64,000 nt of DNA from Onchocerca volvulus (Eukaryota > Nematoda > Chromadorea > Rhabditida > Onchocercidae). A program made the position numbers and the translations under genes. The notes beneath the pieces were generated by a model. That model searched no databases, had not been told where the DNA came from, and saw nothing but the letters and a program-made list of their open reading frames with translations. Below are positions 39,701 to 58,616 of the stretch, piece by piece (the first letter of the stretch is position 1; every line of letters begins with the position of its first letter). The stretch is taken from NCBI GenBank assembly GCA_000499405.2, contig HG738140.1:10567560-10631559 (forward strand). Direction: 5' to 3'.

Positions 39701-40312
39701 TAAACTTATATAGAATTTTTTTCTTTGCTGCTCCTCACAAATACTAACCGTTTCTTTGATTTTAACGGATGTTTCCAAATACCGACATTCACACTGTGAA
39801 AAGCCACGAATGGTCCAAACATGGGAGTGCTGTAATGAACGTACTTCCGTTGTTGACCAACTATCTGATGGACGCAACGGACCAACAATATCTGCCATAC
39901 CTCGGCCACTAGAGCCTTCTGAAAAAATTTAATTCATAAATTTCCACATTACCACAAATTTTTCATGAAAGCTATCTTTTATACCAAATATCAATCTAAA
40001 ATACTCTGCGATCAGTCACCCACATGCAATCGAAAAAATGAATGACCATAACAAGTTCAACGCAAATTTAAATCCGTAAAAAATATAATCTTTTCAATGT
40101 ACAACTTCATACTAACAGTTTATATTGACTAAGCCGCTCATCTGAAAATGACCAACTGAGTAATCGACAATCATCTCTTTTATAAGCATATTCAGCAGTA
40201 CATTTCTTACTCATCTCTTTGTAATTCAAAATATTGTATGAAAAAGTGAACACTCACCTTCCTCACCACCAGTACTGAAATCCAATTCTTCGCTCGTCGT
40301 TTTGAAGAACCT
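36753..40312 (-). CDS. MATH-BTB (SPOP/BATH-like) CUL3 substrate adaptor
   Basis: The product recruits substrates through its MATH domain and binds CUL3 through its BTB domain for ubiquitination; role inferred from family. Exons (descending): 40258-40312, 39749-39918, 39468-39569, 39174-39275, 38810-38974, 38379-38570, 37972-38097, 37509-37637, 37160-37268 and 36753-36805, phases consistent. The MATH domain runs from HSHVWTIRGFSQCECRYLE through IRLHPQGNKESNKDFSFFQ to YIRRDVLVSHIQPQDEL. The BTB domain has LADFTIVASGRELPAHQIIL, SARSPVFAAMLEPHTEEAK and LLLYMYTGRSPNL, followed by a BACK-like ADRFQLPGLKEMADQ..FADMHNARELKADA. The tail (EPTTKRARLSGGV) looks like a nuclear signal, as in SPOP. Starting at the Met of MADIVGPLRPSD (39898) gives about 375 residues, the length of SPOP. 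Exon 40258-40312 extends the frame upstream, but its Met was not found. It may be BATH-42-like, which I cannot confirm. Confidence 0.85.
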
Positions 40313-40655
40313 CTACAGTTTCAGCTTTACAGCTGCAGCTGCACAAAGTAAAAATGTAAGTCAAATTATCGAGTCCTGAAAATCAAATATGAAAGAAAAC
40401 AGTAATTATATCACATCAAATACTCCTTCAATAGATGAAATTTGACTAGCTAAATCATTTTAAGAAAAATCCACAAAGAGAATTCGTCGAGGTGTAACTA
40501 TTAAAAATGAACTATTCTTCTCTTTATTCTAAAATTTAATTGTTTCTTCGAATAACAGTCTGTAAATGTATTGTTTAGTATTAATTTAATATTCAGTAGT
40601 GAATTTCGAAAGAATATAGTGATGTTGGATTGTAGTGAAAGAGAGTGATGCTTAC

Positions 40656-40770
40656 TGTACTGCATAGTGTCAATATTGATACTCAGCCAACAAAATCCAG
40701 GTAGAGAATAGGGACGAATGCTTGTTTAAGATAAAATTATAATAATTTGGAGCACCGAAGAAGTCAATTC
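40656..40770 (-). other. Candidate 5' exon of the MATH-BTB gene
   Basis: On the minus strand a TTTTCTACAG acceptor ends at 40771. The following 115 bases contain an ATG (40665) and end ATGCAGTACA before GTAAGC, a good donor. The phase (1) does not join cleanly to the exon starting at 40312, so it may be a non-coding leader exon or part of another isoform. Confidence 0.3.
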
Positions 40771-42313
40771 CTGTAGAAAAGAAAATTATTATCTTAAAGA
40801 AGACACAACCAACCATGCAATAACAGCAAACAGAACAACGAAACGCGCAACCAAACTTAGTATCTGATACAAACCAGATTCTCCCTATGTTACAAGTTTT
40901 GAAAACGATGGTAGCTTTATGCAGAAAATGTGGATCAACAAATTGAATCAACGAAAAATGGGGACGGTAATGTTTGAAATGAACCGATGGATGGCTTCGG
41001 TATGATTATTTATTTATAAGCGATAAAATACAACATTCGATATCAGTGTTTCGTTTAAACTATCTATAATTGGAGAGCTAAACAGGTAGAAAACTTTGTT
41101 ATAGGGAAGGACACGAAAATGACTGGCCAAACAAAAATTTGACACTATTTACGAAATCTAGAATCACATGAGATCAAATTTATATCTAAAAAGTTTATAC
41201 TTTGATGGAATCCATTGTCTTCAAATGGTGCCATCATTCTTCTCACCTTTGGCATCCACGTAATTACTTAATTCTACTAATTGTTTAATCTCTCTGAAAC
41301 GCATGTTTCCGTAATGGCGTAAATGACGTGATCAACAATAAATAAAACCATTCATCTACTGATCTCATGCAGCAAAAGCTCACAGTGATAATTTCAAATT
41401 GTTCCGTTTAATTCATCCGCTGGATGAATGGATTATTGATAATTAAAGTTGGTGATCAACAACTGGTCTGCTATCGATTAACGAAAAGCAATTTCGTTCA
41501 ATTTTTCCTCTTCTCATTGAGATGAAATTTATAAATTGAATTTAGTGGGATTTTATTTACTCACTTCTCTAATTTTACAATTTCTTCAATCTTTATTTCA
41601 TTTATTCCCAATTCACTTCATATTTTAACTGATTTAAATTTATCGAAACAATTTAAATTTTTGATTTTCTGCTTTCTTTGTTCCATTTAAATTCTAACTT
41701 ATTTCATAAACATAAGTTTTTTTATCTAACAAAGTTAATATGTCTCATTAATTGACATTTATTTCTTACTTTTTTATCGCATATTACGTGAACGAAATTG
41801 AAGACTGAAAACTGAAAACTGAAGCACAAAGGTCAGAAAATAAACGAGTGATATTTTAGGAAACATTATATAGTCTACTTTAAACTCATTAATGGACTCT
41901 ACAGATTTTTCACCTAATTTGTAATCTTCCTCTTATCAAGTTAACAGTTAATCCACTTCAACGTTTTTGAAGCTTTATTACTATATTACCTACATTGTTA
42001 TCATTCTGTTGTTGAACTATCGTCTTATTATTTTTAATAATATGACTTCATGAACTTTATCAGAAATTCTATTTATATATCGATCTGGTGATATCATTTA
42101 TCATTCGTTTTCCAATTCATTGTTTAATTCCTAGCATCTGCTATTAAACTTATTGCCACACAAATAGAGAAAATAATTTGAAATGCATACGGGATGTCTT
42201 TGAAATGCATTTGACGATTATACAAATTTATCATACAAAATCAACTACAATACATGCAAATTTTAATTCGATTTAAAGTAAAGTCGTTAACTGTTCTGTA
42301 AACACTCTTCAAA
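40771..42313. other. Divergent intergenic region
   Basis: This lies between the 5' ends of the MATH-BTB gene (-) and the zinc-finger gene (+), so it should hold both promoters. The sequence is AT-rich, without ORFs of note or recognisable repeats. I could not identify a defensible promoter element. Confidence 0.5.
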
Positions 42314-45300
42314 ATGGAGCCTGAGCAAGACTGTGGCGATTCTCGAGATCCTATGTTAACGGAGAACCTTCCAAAGTATCCGACCTGTATATGTTGTGAT
42401 AAAGGTACTCCTATTTCCTTCCTCAGTGTATTTTCCCAAAGTTTCCATTATTTGGTCGATCATTTTCATCGATAGTTTAGAACAATTAAATCTGACAAAT
42501 CTGTTTGGAATTTATAAATTGTAGGCCTAGACTCATTTTGTCAATGAAGATCAATAGATTGGAGAAAACCTATAGATTTTAGATTCAGACTTCCATATTC
42601 TGAAATTCTTGAGACAATGATTTAAGTGAATGTTTCCTAGGTTATATTATCATTTTATTTAAAGAAATTTTTATAAATGAAGAAAGCCTGAAGATCCTTT
42701 CCGTTTGCACGAAGAGTGCAAAAGTGATGATATGAAAGAAATATCATGATATATTCATAGACTGACACGTCAGGTTTCTCTTCCAAATATCTTAAAATAT
42801 CTATCAATGCAGATTAACAGTTTACTTATTGAAATATCAGTATTGTATAGCACAATTTATTATTATCAGTAATAGGGATTATATGAAATTTGAGGATAAT
42901 TCTGGGAGTTTCATCGGACTCCTAGAATTATCCTCAAATTTTCTGAAAATCTCGCCAGATATTTACTTTCCTAACTGTTATGTCACATAAAAGTGAAAAT
43001 GAATGTCGAAATCGAGAAAAAAAGCGAAAACGAAGTTGAATGAAGAGAAAAATCAATGAAGCTGATAAATTCATAACAGCTAACATCTTTTTTAAATCTT
43101 TGATGATCATCATTTCTGAAAATAATCGGAAACTCCACTTTATATAATCCGTCTGTTGTTCCCTACAATGATTGACATTTTATTATAATAAATTCAATAC
43201 GTATGCAAATTATAAAAAGTGTAATGTAATATATAAGATGTATGCAAATTTTTCTTTATTAATCAACCTTAAGTTTTTCATGTTTCTTAATTAATTGTAT
43301 GATTCATTCGGTGCTAATTTATTTTGATTCTTTAATTTACCGCAAGATTTTGGAAGATACTGTGTTAAACAAGAGCTCTAAAATTTGTAATTCAATTTAA
43401 ATCATGGCAACATTTTAAAGCATCGCAAACTGTGACTGAAGATGAATTAAAACTGCAAATTCATCTTCAACCGCAGTTTGCGAAATGTTGAAAAATTATG
43501 AATGAATAAAAATTACATGTTGACAAAAACGTTTTACTCGCATATTTCATAAAAAAAACAATGAGTTTATTAATTACCTTAACTTTATTTAGAAACGTGC
43601 GACTTCAAAAGTGTATCGCTGGAATCATGTATTGATAGAGTAGATTTTAATTTGGAGATGACTGTCGAGACGACCTGTGAAGTTTTGGAGAACTTAGATC
43701 AGGAATCGTATAGTGAGGAATGGCGGGATTTCTTTGATCAATATAACAGTATCGATGGCATTCAAGTCTATTTTCAATTTTTTAAAACATTCCATAACCT
43801 AATTGAAAATGCAATAATATAACATCATTCCATCTATTTTCCACTGTTAAGCAATTAAGGGGCCCAATGAAATTGTAATGATATGAATAAAAAGATCTAC
43901 CGCGCGATTTCTTCTTTCTCACTGATAAGTATTCTCATCAAATTGTTGTATTCATTGTAATAATGCACAAGATAACATCAGGAGATGACTGATTGTAATA
44001 CAATAATTTTATAGTATTGCAGGAAATATTTGTGAAACGAGGAGATGACTGGAATGGTCCGGATGGGCCACGTAAACGTTATCAGCGTTTTCGTGATAAG
44101 CATTTTATTTGCGATGAATGCGGCCGCTGTTTCACTTTAAAACAAAATGTTCAATATCACATCATTACCTATCATCTTGGTAATCAGCAGATCACCATCA
44201 ATCGTGGCAAACGTTACGTTTGTCTTACTTGTCAGAAAGTAATCCATTCATTTATTTTTCCTAATCTATCTAATATAATATTATAAGAATAGCAAACAAC
44301 ATACTAAGTGCTTAGTAGTTTCTTGAGTTGTTAGTATTGTGAAACTTGCGCAGTACAGTTTCAAGCAATAAATATTATAAAAATAGTTTCTTTAAGTAAC
44401 AGAGAGAATTATATTCCAATCACAAATTAAATTCAGAAGTGAAGTGACTTAAAAATATTTGAAACAGTACAATTAAATTAGAATACCAAGTTGATATTTC
44501 GAAAAAGAGATATGAAAAAGTTCAAAGTATGGCAAAGAAATGGGCAATTCAATTGAAATTTATAAAGAATTCTTTTTTTTTTTTTTAAATGACGTTTCTG
44601 TCACTGAAATTATAACTTTACTGCTTGAACTTCGACCTCCAAATAGCTACAAATTGAAGGTATATCGAAGTGCTGAAGCAGCTCGACATCACAATGAACG
44701 CGAACACTTTCGCTTACCTAATATACAAATTCATCGCTGCACCACATGTACTCGTATTTTCCCGAATAATACCCAACTAAAGGAACATATTTCTATACAA
44801 CATCTGTTAGTTTCTATCTATATACTGAGTGAATGCCTGCGAAACCTCGGGAATACCGGTAATCCTAATGAAACAGTTTTATCTAGAATGTTCATCTAAT
44901 GTGTCATGCGTCATGCTTCCATATAATGGCTTATCTCTCTTTATCACTTTTTATCTTACATATTGAACTGATTAACGTAATCTTAAAAATAATCATCTTA
45001 TCACTCAATCCTATAAAATGATCAATCGTCTTATATGATCTAAACATTATTCAAGTTTGGACTGATTATTTTTTATAATTCACACAGCTTCCTTTCTAAC
45101 GGCCATTTTTATCTTTTCAGTTTTTCTCAGTGATAAAACGAAATTATTCCGGAATTTTCGTTGTGATTAAGGAAAAAAAAATCATCGTTTCTTTCATACT
45201 TATAGGTAAGCAGCATTTCTTTCAGGTAAAACTCTAATTTTCTCTTTTCAAAATTACAGGCACGAGAAGCCATATCAATGTGATCAATGTGGCATGCGTT

Positions 45301-46765
45301 TTGGTCGACAGGGAGGTCTTCGACGCCATCATATCATGGTGCATACGAATCGGCGATATAATTGCACCTATCCAGGTTGCAACCATCCTGGTTTCAAATG
45401 TTCTAAGGTTGAGATATTTTCTAAATTTCAATCATTTCTTAAATATCGACGATGAGCAAGATGCATGCTTTCTTCTTAATTTCATACATATCCTTATCTA
45501 CCCATTTCCAAAACTATTTACTGTTTACAAAACGGAAAGCTAGCAGATTGGACATTCAAGAGAGTATGTAAATAAAAAATTGAAGAAATCCTTAAGTATG
45601 AAGGACGAATTGCAGCAAAATTTTTTATTGATTCAAATCGAATTTCAGTTGGAATTCACTTGAGATATGCATCCTGTTTTTAACATTTTTTCGATGAATT
45701 TTTCAATTTATATCCTACAGATTTTTTCTGAATTTTTCCTTTACTTTTTGCAGGCTTTAGCAGCTCATATTCGATCACGACACACTAAAGACAGACCGTT
45801 AGTTTCATATTAGAATTCATAAAATTTTGAAATTAAACAGTAATTGGATGTGAAACAATTGTAGCAGATTTGGAATGAAATTTAACATCTAAAAAATTCA
45901 AATATATATAAGTTTTTGTTCATTTTTAAATTTGCGAATTTCTTGCAATAAATTTTTTAGAAATAAGACGCAGAAAATCATTTGACTTTTAAGCATTTTC
46001 AAGTCATTTTTGAGTAATTTTTTACGAATTTTTTTCAATAAATTTTTTATTTGCAGTGTTTTATTCTCTTCCAATTTTAAATAAATAAATCTCTCTTTTT
46101 ATGAAGAAAAGTTGTTCATTCGGTTTCCTATGTTCCTTGTATCGCAGAAAAGCTGCGATAATGTTGATTTAATCATGATTTGATAATGATGATAAAATAA
46201 CAAAGGCTGTAGTTAGAAACTATAGTAGCAATTTAGTAATATAATTAGTAGATATTGATAGAAGTGTGCGAAAAACTTTGCATTTTCTACCAATTTTTCG
46301 CATATTTTCATTCAAATCTTCTTTTTTATTTTGTCTTTACTCTTCTTTTAGCATTTCATTTTTCTAAAATTTGCCATTATTAAAAAGTAAGAGAAGCGAT
46401 TAACGATCTTTCAATAAAAATATCATGCAATCTTTGTGCTTTTTACTCTTTTATTAATTGCCTTGACTTGCATGTATTAAAACTTGTGCAATTTAAATAG
46501 CCCTAATTTCAACTGCAGTTTTGCATGTATCGAATGTGGCAAACGTTTTGTACGTCGAAACGATCAGCGTGTCCATGAGATGTTGCATACAACGTATGAA
46601 CAATTTAACTGTAAAAAATGTGGACAACGTTTTCGTCGTCAAATTTACCTCGACAAACACGAGAGTTCATGTCGAGTGATTAATGATAATGCGAATACCT
46701 TTTTATCAGTCAACCTTCAAATCATGCCACCTTGTTCCTCCAAGAATCTCAACAATGAGCAGTAG
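42314..46765 (+). CDS. C2H2 zinc-finger protein, seven fingers
   Basis: This is a likely nuclear DNA-binding regulator of 354 residues. Exons: 42314-42404, 43593-43765, 44023-44238, 44660-44805, 45260-45407, 45754-45797 and 46519-46765, all phases agreeing. The N-terminal part (MEPEQDCGDSRDP..) is acidic, with a lone CICC..TC cluster. Fingers in order: FICDECGRCF..HIITYH; YVCLTCQKVYRSAEAARHHN; HRCTTCTRIFPNNTQLKEH; YQCDQCGMRFGRQGGLRRHH; YNCTYPGCNHPGFKCSK..H; FACIECGKRFVRRNDQRVH; and FNCKKCGQRFRRQIYLDKH, which ends in ESSC rather than a second His, making it C2HC-like. Several fingers and the HTKDRPFAC linker are split by introns. AATAAA lies at 46849, 84 bases after the stop. No C. elegans orthologue can be named. 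The gene converges on egl-44. Confidence 0.87.
42886..42941. repeat. Near-perfect inverted repeat in zinc-finger intron 1
   Basis: A 24-base left arm (42886-42909, AAATTTGAGGATAATTCTGG + GAGT), an 8-base loop (TTCATCGG) and a 24-base right arm (42918-42941) pair throughout, with a single G:T. It would fold as a tight hairpin in the host transcript. Confidence 0.9.
43408..43490 (+). ncRNA. Candidate miRNA-like hairpin in zinc-finger intron 1
   Basis: The 25-base arm 43424-43448 (CGCAAACTGTGACTGAAGAT + GAATT) pairs with 43458-43482 (AATTCATCTTCAACCGCAGT + TTGCG). There are about three mismatches, clustered mid-stem, and a 9-base loop. After a one-sided bulge (TAAAGCAT on the 5' side), eight further pairs (CAACATTT/AAATGTTG) extend the stem. 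Arm length, internal mismatches and loop size resemble a pre-miRNA, but no known seed was recognised. An inverted-repeat remnant is equally possible. Confidence 0.35.
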
Positions 46766-49752
46766 TATATATCCGATCTCTATGAATGCTTCTATATATT
46801 TGTATATAAATACATTTGCATTTGTTTACTTATTTTTTAGATTGTTTTAATAAAAATATTATTATGATGTATTTTAGTAATAAATAATGCAAATTTTGTA
46901 GTATCAAATAATGAAATCTTATTTCAGTTTAGCAAACTTTGATTATTAGAAGTTGAAATTGTTGCAGTAAAATGTATATTTGTCGACTGGATTAGTCAGC
47001 AGGTTGTCAAAATCAACCCAGTCATATTCTCATCTCAAAAGCAAGAAGCAATATCTAGAAGTGCAGTACAGACACAGGAAGAAGCAGTTAAAAAGTATTG
47101 TGTTGCTGCGAGAGGAAGCAAATGCAAAACTTTCGAATGCCTCAACAAATGACAAACTTGAAGAAGCCTCTTGCAACTTCAGAGCAAAAGCACGGAGTGT
47201 CAGTTTAAACTTAAAGTTGAAGTTTGACGTCACCATAGAGGCGAACTGAAATGCAAATAGTAGAAGCTCATTGTAATCAAGTTCGTCAACAATGTGCACC
47301 TGTTCAAGCATTTCTGCAAAAAGCTGCGATGCTACTAGCATTAATATTTGTCAGGAAAATGACATAATGAAAACTATTGACAGCAGGGAAAATAAAAAGA
47401 ATTTGTTAAAATCAAATGAAGTCATTCGTACTTTCTGTTTTTAATTTCAATTTAAATATGCAAAGTTTTCTCCTCACTTTCAGTTGCTCTATTTAACGTG
47501 ACCAGTAAATAAATTTCTCAACTATGCCTGCGGAGAACAAAGTTCTCATCTTCTACATGATCTGAACGAGAACCGGGATAATTTCATGTAATTCCGATAA
47601 AATTGCACAGTTTAAAAGTAAAATTTTTAAAAAGCTTTCCAATAATCAATAAAATTTGATTGCCTCATATAATAAATGGAGTTAGATTTCAATAGAGCTT
47701 GCGAAATTGTTGATGGAATATAAATGGAATAAAAAATAATTGACTCCTTATCAAGCATTACTCTGAAGGAGAATCACTGAATACCCTTCCCACATTTCAG
47801 TACGAAGGACTACTATTCATGCTAAATATGAGATGATGGCCTTTATAAACGATACTCATTTTTGATCAAATATTCTTTGGAAGAGATTATGTGGTCAAAT
47901 CAACGAAACACACATCATTGTCAAATTTTCGGAGGAAAGAAATCTACTTCAACGAGACTGTCTGACTTACCATCGCCATTCAACTTAATGGGCTGAAATC
48001 TTTCGTTGGTCAGTAATTTTTAAATAATTCATTCTTCTTCGCTTCATGGCTTTTTGATAATTGGCAGCACTCTTTCAACGACGTTAGAAGTTCCTTAAGC
48101 ATAAAACTTTAATACTATTAATTCACATTTCTTTGTAACATGGATATGTCCTGAAGCGTTGAATATTTTCATCTTTATACATACAGTATAAATAATAAGA
48201 AAAGACCGAGAAATGATCTCGTGAGAAATAGAATCGAGATAAATTAAGAGAAAGTCTTTAACTTCGTTGTAAAACTACTTGGAAGGAAAATTTGTTATAG
48301 TTGCGACAAAAATATTGTTCTTTGGTGAAACCTAATCAGCTCAAGTTTTTCAAAAACCAAATAACTACCATCTACTGCATAAGAGGCGAACCTTTCAAGA
48401 GTGCTGACAATATCGATGCTTCAAAATCCTATTTCTTTCACAACTTTTTATGAAAATTTCGACACACTACATTATCAATTTCATTCTAAACATTTTATTT
48501 ACACAATTATACAAATATAAATTGCCAATAGTACGAATGGAAGACAACAGGTGCATTGTTTATAACAAAAGTTTGAAACCTCAACTATCATGTTAAACTT
48601 TAACAATTTCGATTTTTAAAAAAATCTTACAATTCAAGAAAATCCAAATAAATGAACAATAGGAAAGGCAATTGGTCGCATTAGCTAATAAAGATTATAT
48701 CTTTTTTCTTTTCATAACACTTAAATAGTTTAATGGAATGAGACAACTTGATCTAAAATTGTATCTTTAGTTCATATACGATTCGAGCCATTATTTGGAT
48801 TTTTACAAACGATAACCATTCAAAAGAGAAAAGGAAGTAACAATACTTCGAAACAAACATTTGCAATGATTCTCTTCCAACAACATCTAGTTGAAAACAT
48901 GGCAAAACAAAACGGAAAACATAAAGAAACACGTATATTTCATTTAACAGCTTAATAAATGCAAATTGAAAATTGGAGACAAGAAAGTTTTGAACAAAAT
49001 ACACATATTTGCTTGACAAAAGGCAGAAATTGCATTATTTTTTCGAGAGAAAAATTCAATTTGAGAAAATAATACAGTAAAATCTTGAAAAAATCTTGCT
49101 TTTTTTCTTGCGAAACAAAGTGAAAATATATAGAAATACTTTTTTCTCGAGGAATGGGCTCGAACACTGCAGCAGACAGTTCCAATGGTTTCAGTAGTAC
49201 TTGAAGCAAAACTGTCCCAGATCACTGCCAGTCTAAATCATCTCCAAAGCCACTCTATACCTTGACATGAAGCTTGAAATAAATACCTATAGTTAACAAT
49301 TTTTGATGAACTGAAAGAAGTATTAACTAGTTGCGGTGACTTGAACTCATAAATTATCATAGATCAGTAAAATGAATTTTTCAGTATTAATGGGAAATCA
49401 AATTGCAAAAACCTTTTAGTATTTCAAGTCCAAATCTGATATGTACAAAAAATTGCTATATTAAAAAAAAAAAAGCAACGAACAAAGAAACAATCAGAAT
49501 GAGAAACAAATACAGTGCCTTCAGAAATGAGAACAATTTGGATAACAGCGCATAATGTTCATAGAAAGTAGGCAAAGTTGCTAAAAGGCAAGTTTAAAAA
49601 GATAAAAAATAACTCAAAAATACAAAAATACATATTTTACCACCGGTATTGAACAGTTTTCCTGATTCTCTATTTCATTTTAAATCCTGATGAATCCTAA
49701 GCCTGATACCTTCTAACAGCCAGAAATTTTTTTATTCCAGCATGGCAATTTC
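46766..49752. other. Convergent intergenic region with one unassigned ORF
   Basis: This lies between the 3' ends of the zinc-finger gene and egl-44. It holds AATAAA at 46849 for the former and the minus-strand AATAAA (plus 49731-49736) for the latter, 17 bases after its stop. A + strand ORF at 46980-47249 (89 codons) is Lys/Glu/Ala-rich and locally less AT-biased, but unassigned. A minus-strand ORF of 103 codons overlaps it. Confidence 0.5.
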
Positions 49753-56541
<6,789 letters not shown>

Positions 56542-57617
56542 CTGCAAATATCATTTCATAATTATTCATACTAATGTCTTTAGTGGCAATTTATTTCTTG
56601 TTTAATGAGCTTAGCGCCTGAATAGAATCAGCTAATCAAATGAAATCATGAAGGATCAAAATTCATTCCCAGGAAATTGCTAAAAATACATGATTTACTT
56701 CAAATAATTTTCAGAATATCTTCAAAAAAATTTCGATTTAAAAAATCTCTGAATTTTAATAATAGCCATTATAATAAACAAAAATCATGAGCGGTGAATA
56801 GATGAAAGTAAAAATTAAGAATAGATCGGATCAAAAAACAAATATCCAACACCGAATATGGAATGCAAGTTTATTAGAAATCATTCTAAATAAAACAAGA
56901 CGAATTTTGTACGGCCAGAAGGGTCAATTATTCTGATTGATATTCGAAGTAGTTTTAAATTATCGGATTTATTTCCAGTTCAAATGATTATCCATTACAG
57001 CTTAATAAGTTAGTGGAATAGAATAAGAGGTTAAACAGCTGGAATGTTGAATCCATTTCAGGAAAAATCTGTGCTTTATATTGAATAATCGACATTCTTA
57101 TTATTTAAATTAACCTATTAACATTTCAAATTTCTTAACTCATGAATCATGAATTATATTTATGAAATTTAAGTAAACAAATATATCAATTTTTAATACA
57201 TTTAGCTACATCGAAATATTTAGAAATGTCAGAATATTTTTAAATATTAAATATATAAAATTTTCAAGTTTCTACTCTGAAATTTTGATGTTTGCAATGT
57301 CTGTTATTTAATCCAACTTGCTTATTAAAAATAAGCTTAGAATAACACTTTATTCTTATATTCTCCAACTTGTTCTCATTTAGGACTGCATAATTTGAAA
57401 ATGATAATAACTGTAAAATATTAGGGGGGGTTGAAATTGGTACGGCAAATAAAATATATAAAATACAGGGTGATCAATATCTAAATGAACTTGGTGAAGG
57501 CTAAAATAAGCATGGAATAGCCATTCCAATATTTTCATCACCTCTTCATTGAATACTAATATATCTGAATCAGATTTTTCCCAAAACATAAATTTTAGAT
57601 AGTTTTAGAAATAGTAT

Positions 57618-58250
57618 ATGTTAGTATATCATATCATATTTCCCTATTACATTCATTTAAAGAAAGAACCCGTCCTTATCAAAATATCTTACTTTTGCAA
57701 GATTATAAAAATTTACCTTTGTGAAAAGTTCATTTTTTTTTTTTTTGTTTTAACGTTATTTTCGAAACATTCATTTTTGACAATAAATATTAATGCTGTT
57801 TTGCTAGTGATCTTTAGACAAAATCAAATTATTTCAAATTTTCGATTCTTGCAAAATTTTCAATATATTGACCGAATTTTGCATTCTCAACTATTTTTGT
57901 GTCATCGAATGATAACAGTAATTATCGCAGTCCTTGTATTTGCTGCTCCTAGCTATTTTGCTTATTATTGCATTTATTATTGTAATTGCTTTTATAATTA
58001 TTGTTGCTTTTGCTTCGTCATTTTTCATTTTTGCTTTCCTAATAATAGCTTATTTGTTTCAAAAAACATAAGCCAAAAATTTGCTGATTTGTTAATTTTT
58101 CTCCTTATCACTTTGTTTATCTATTCAACTCAGGTCATCTGTGATGATTATCATTACTATTATCATGTGACCAACTTCTCATTGCTGATCATTGATCAAG
58201 AAGATGGTAGCGATTTGAGAGAGATGACTGATGGTGATGCTACAAATTAA
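57618..58250 (+). other. Unassigned 210-codon ORF, hydrophobic and T-rich
   Basis: This is the longest uninterrupted reading frame in the window. The translation is dominated by Phe, Ile, Tyr, Cys and Leu, with a central stretch starting MITVIIAVLVFAAPSYFAYY. The DNA is T-rich on the + strand with TTATTG/TATTAT quasi-repeats, which by themselves suppress stop codons (all contain A in key positions). No domain was recognised and no splice partner found. It could be chance in a strand-skewed tract or an unrecognised small membrane protein. Confidence 0.2.
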
Positions 58251-58551
58251 TGATATCCAATGAGGTGAAGGACAGACATATCGATCATGATAACAATGAT
58301 AAAAGTAACAGACAACTGTGATGAGAATAATCATAAATTTGAAGAATAATCATGATTTTAAAGATAAAGCAAATCATGATAATAATTAATAATGATAATC
58401 ACGATAAACATACAACTAATAATTGTATCTTTGTTTAGCGTTCATGTATGATATTTTCTCGCCAATCTCCAAAAATCATTCGTCAAGGCAATCTTTAGAG
58501 AATTACACATTAAAAAGTCGTTAAATTTACACGTTAAAAAGTCCTCCTCTC

Positions 58552-58616
58552 TCCTCCTTCCTTATTTCTCTTTCTTTTTTTCTCTCTCTCTCTCTCTCCC
58601 TTTCTATCCCTCTCTG
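58552..58616. repeat. CT-rich simple repeat
   Basis: This polypyrimidine tract has an uninterrupted (TC)n core around 58580-58598 within CTCC/CTTT-rich sequence. It is simple-sequence DNA. Confidence 0.9.
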
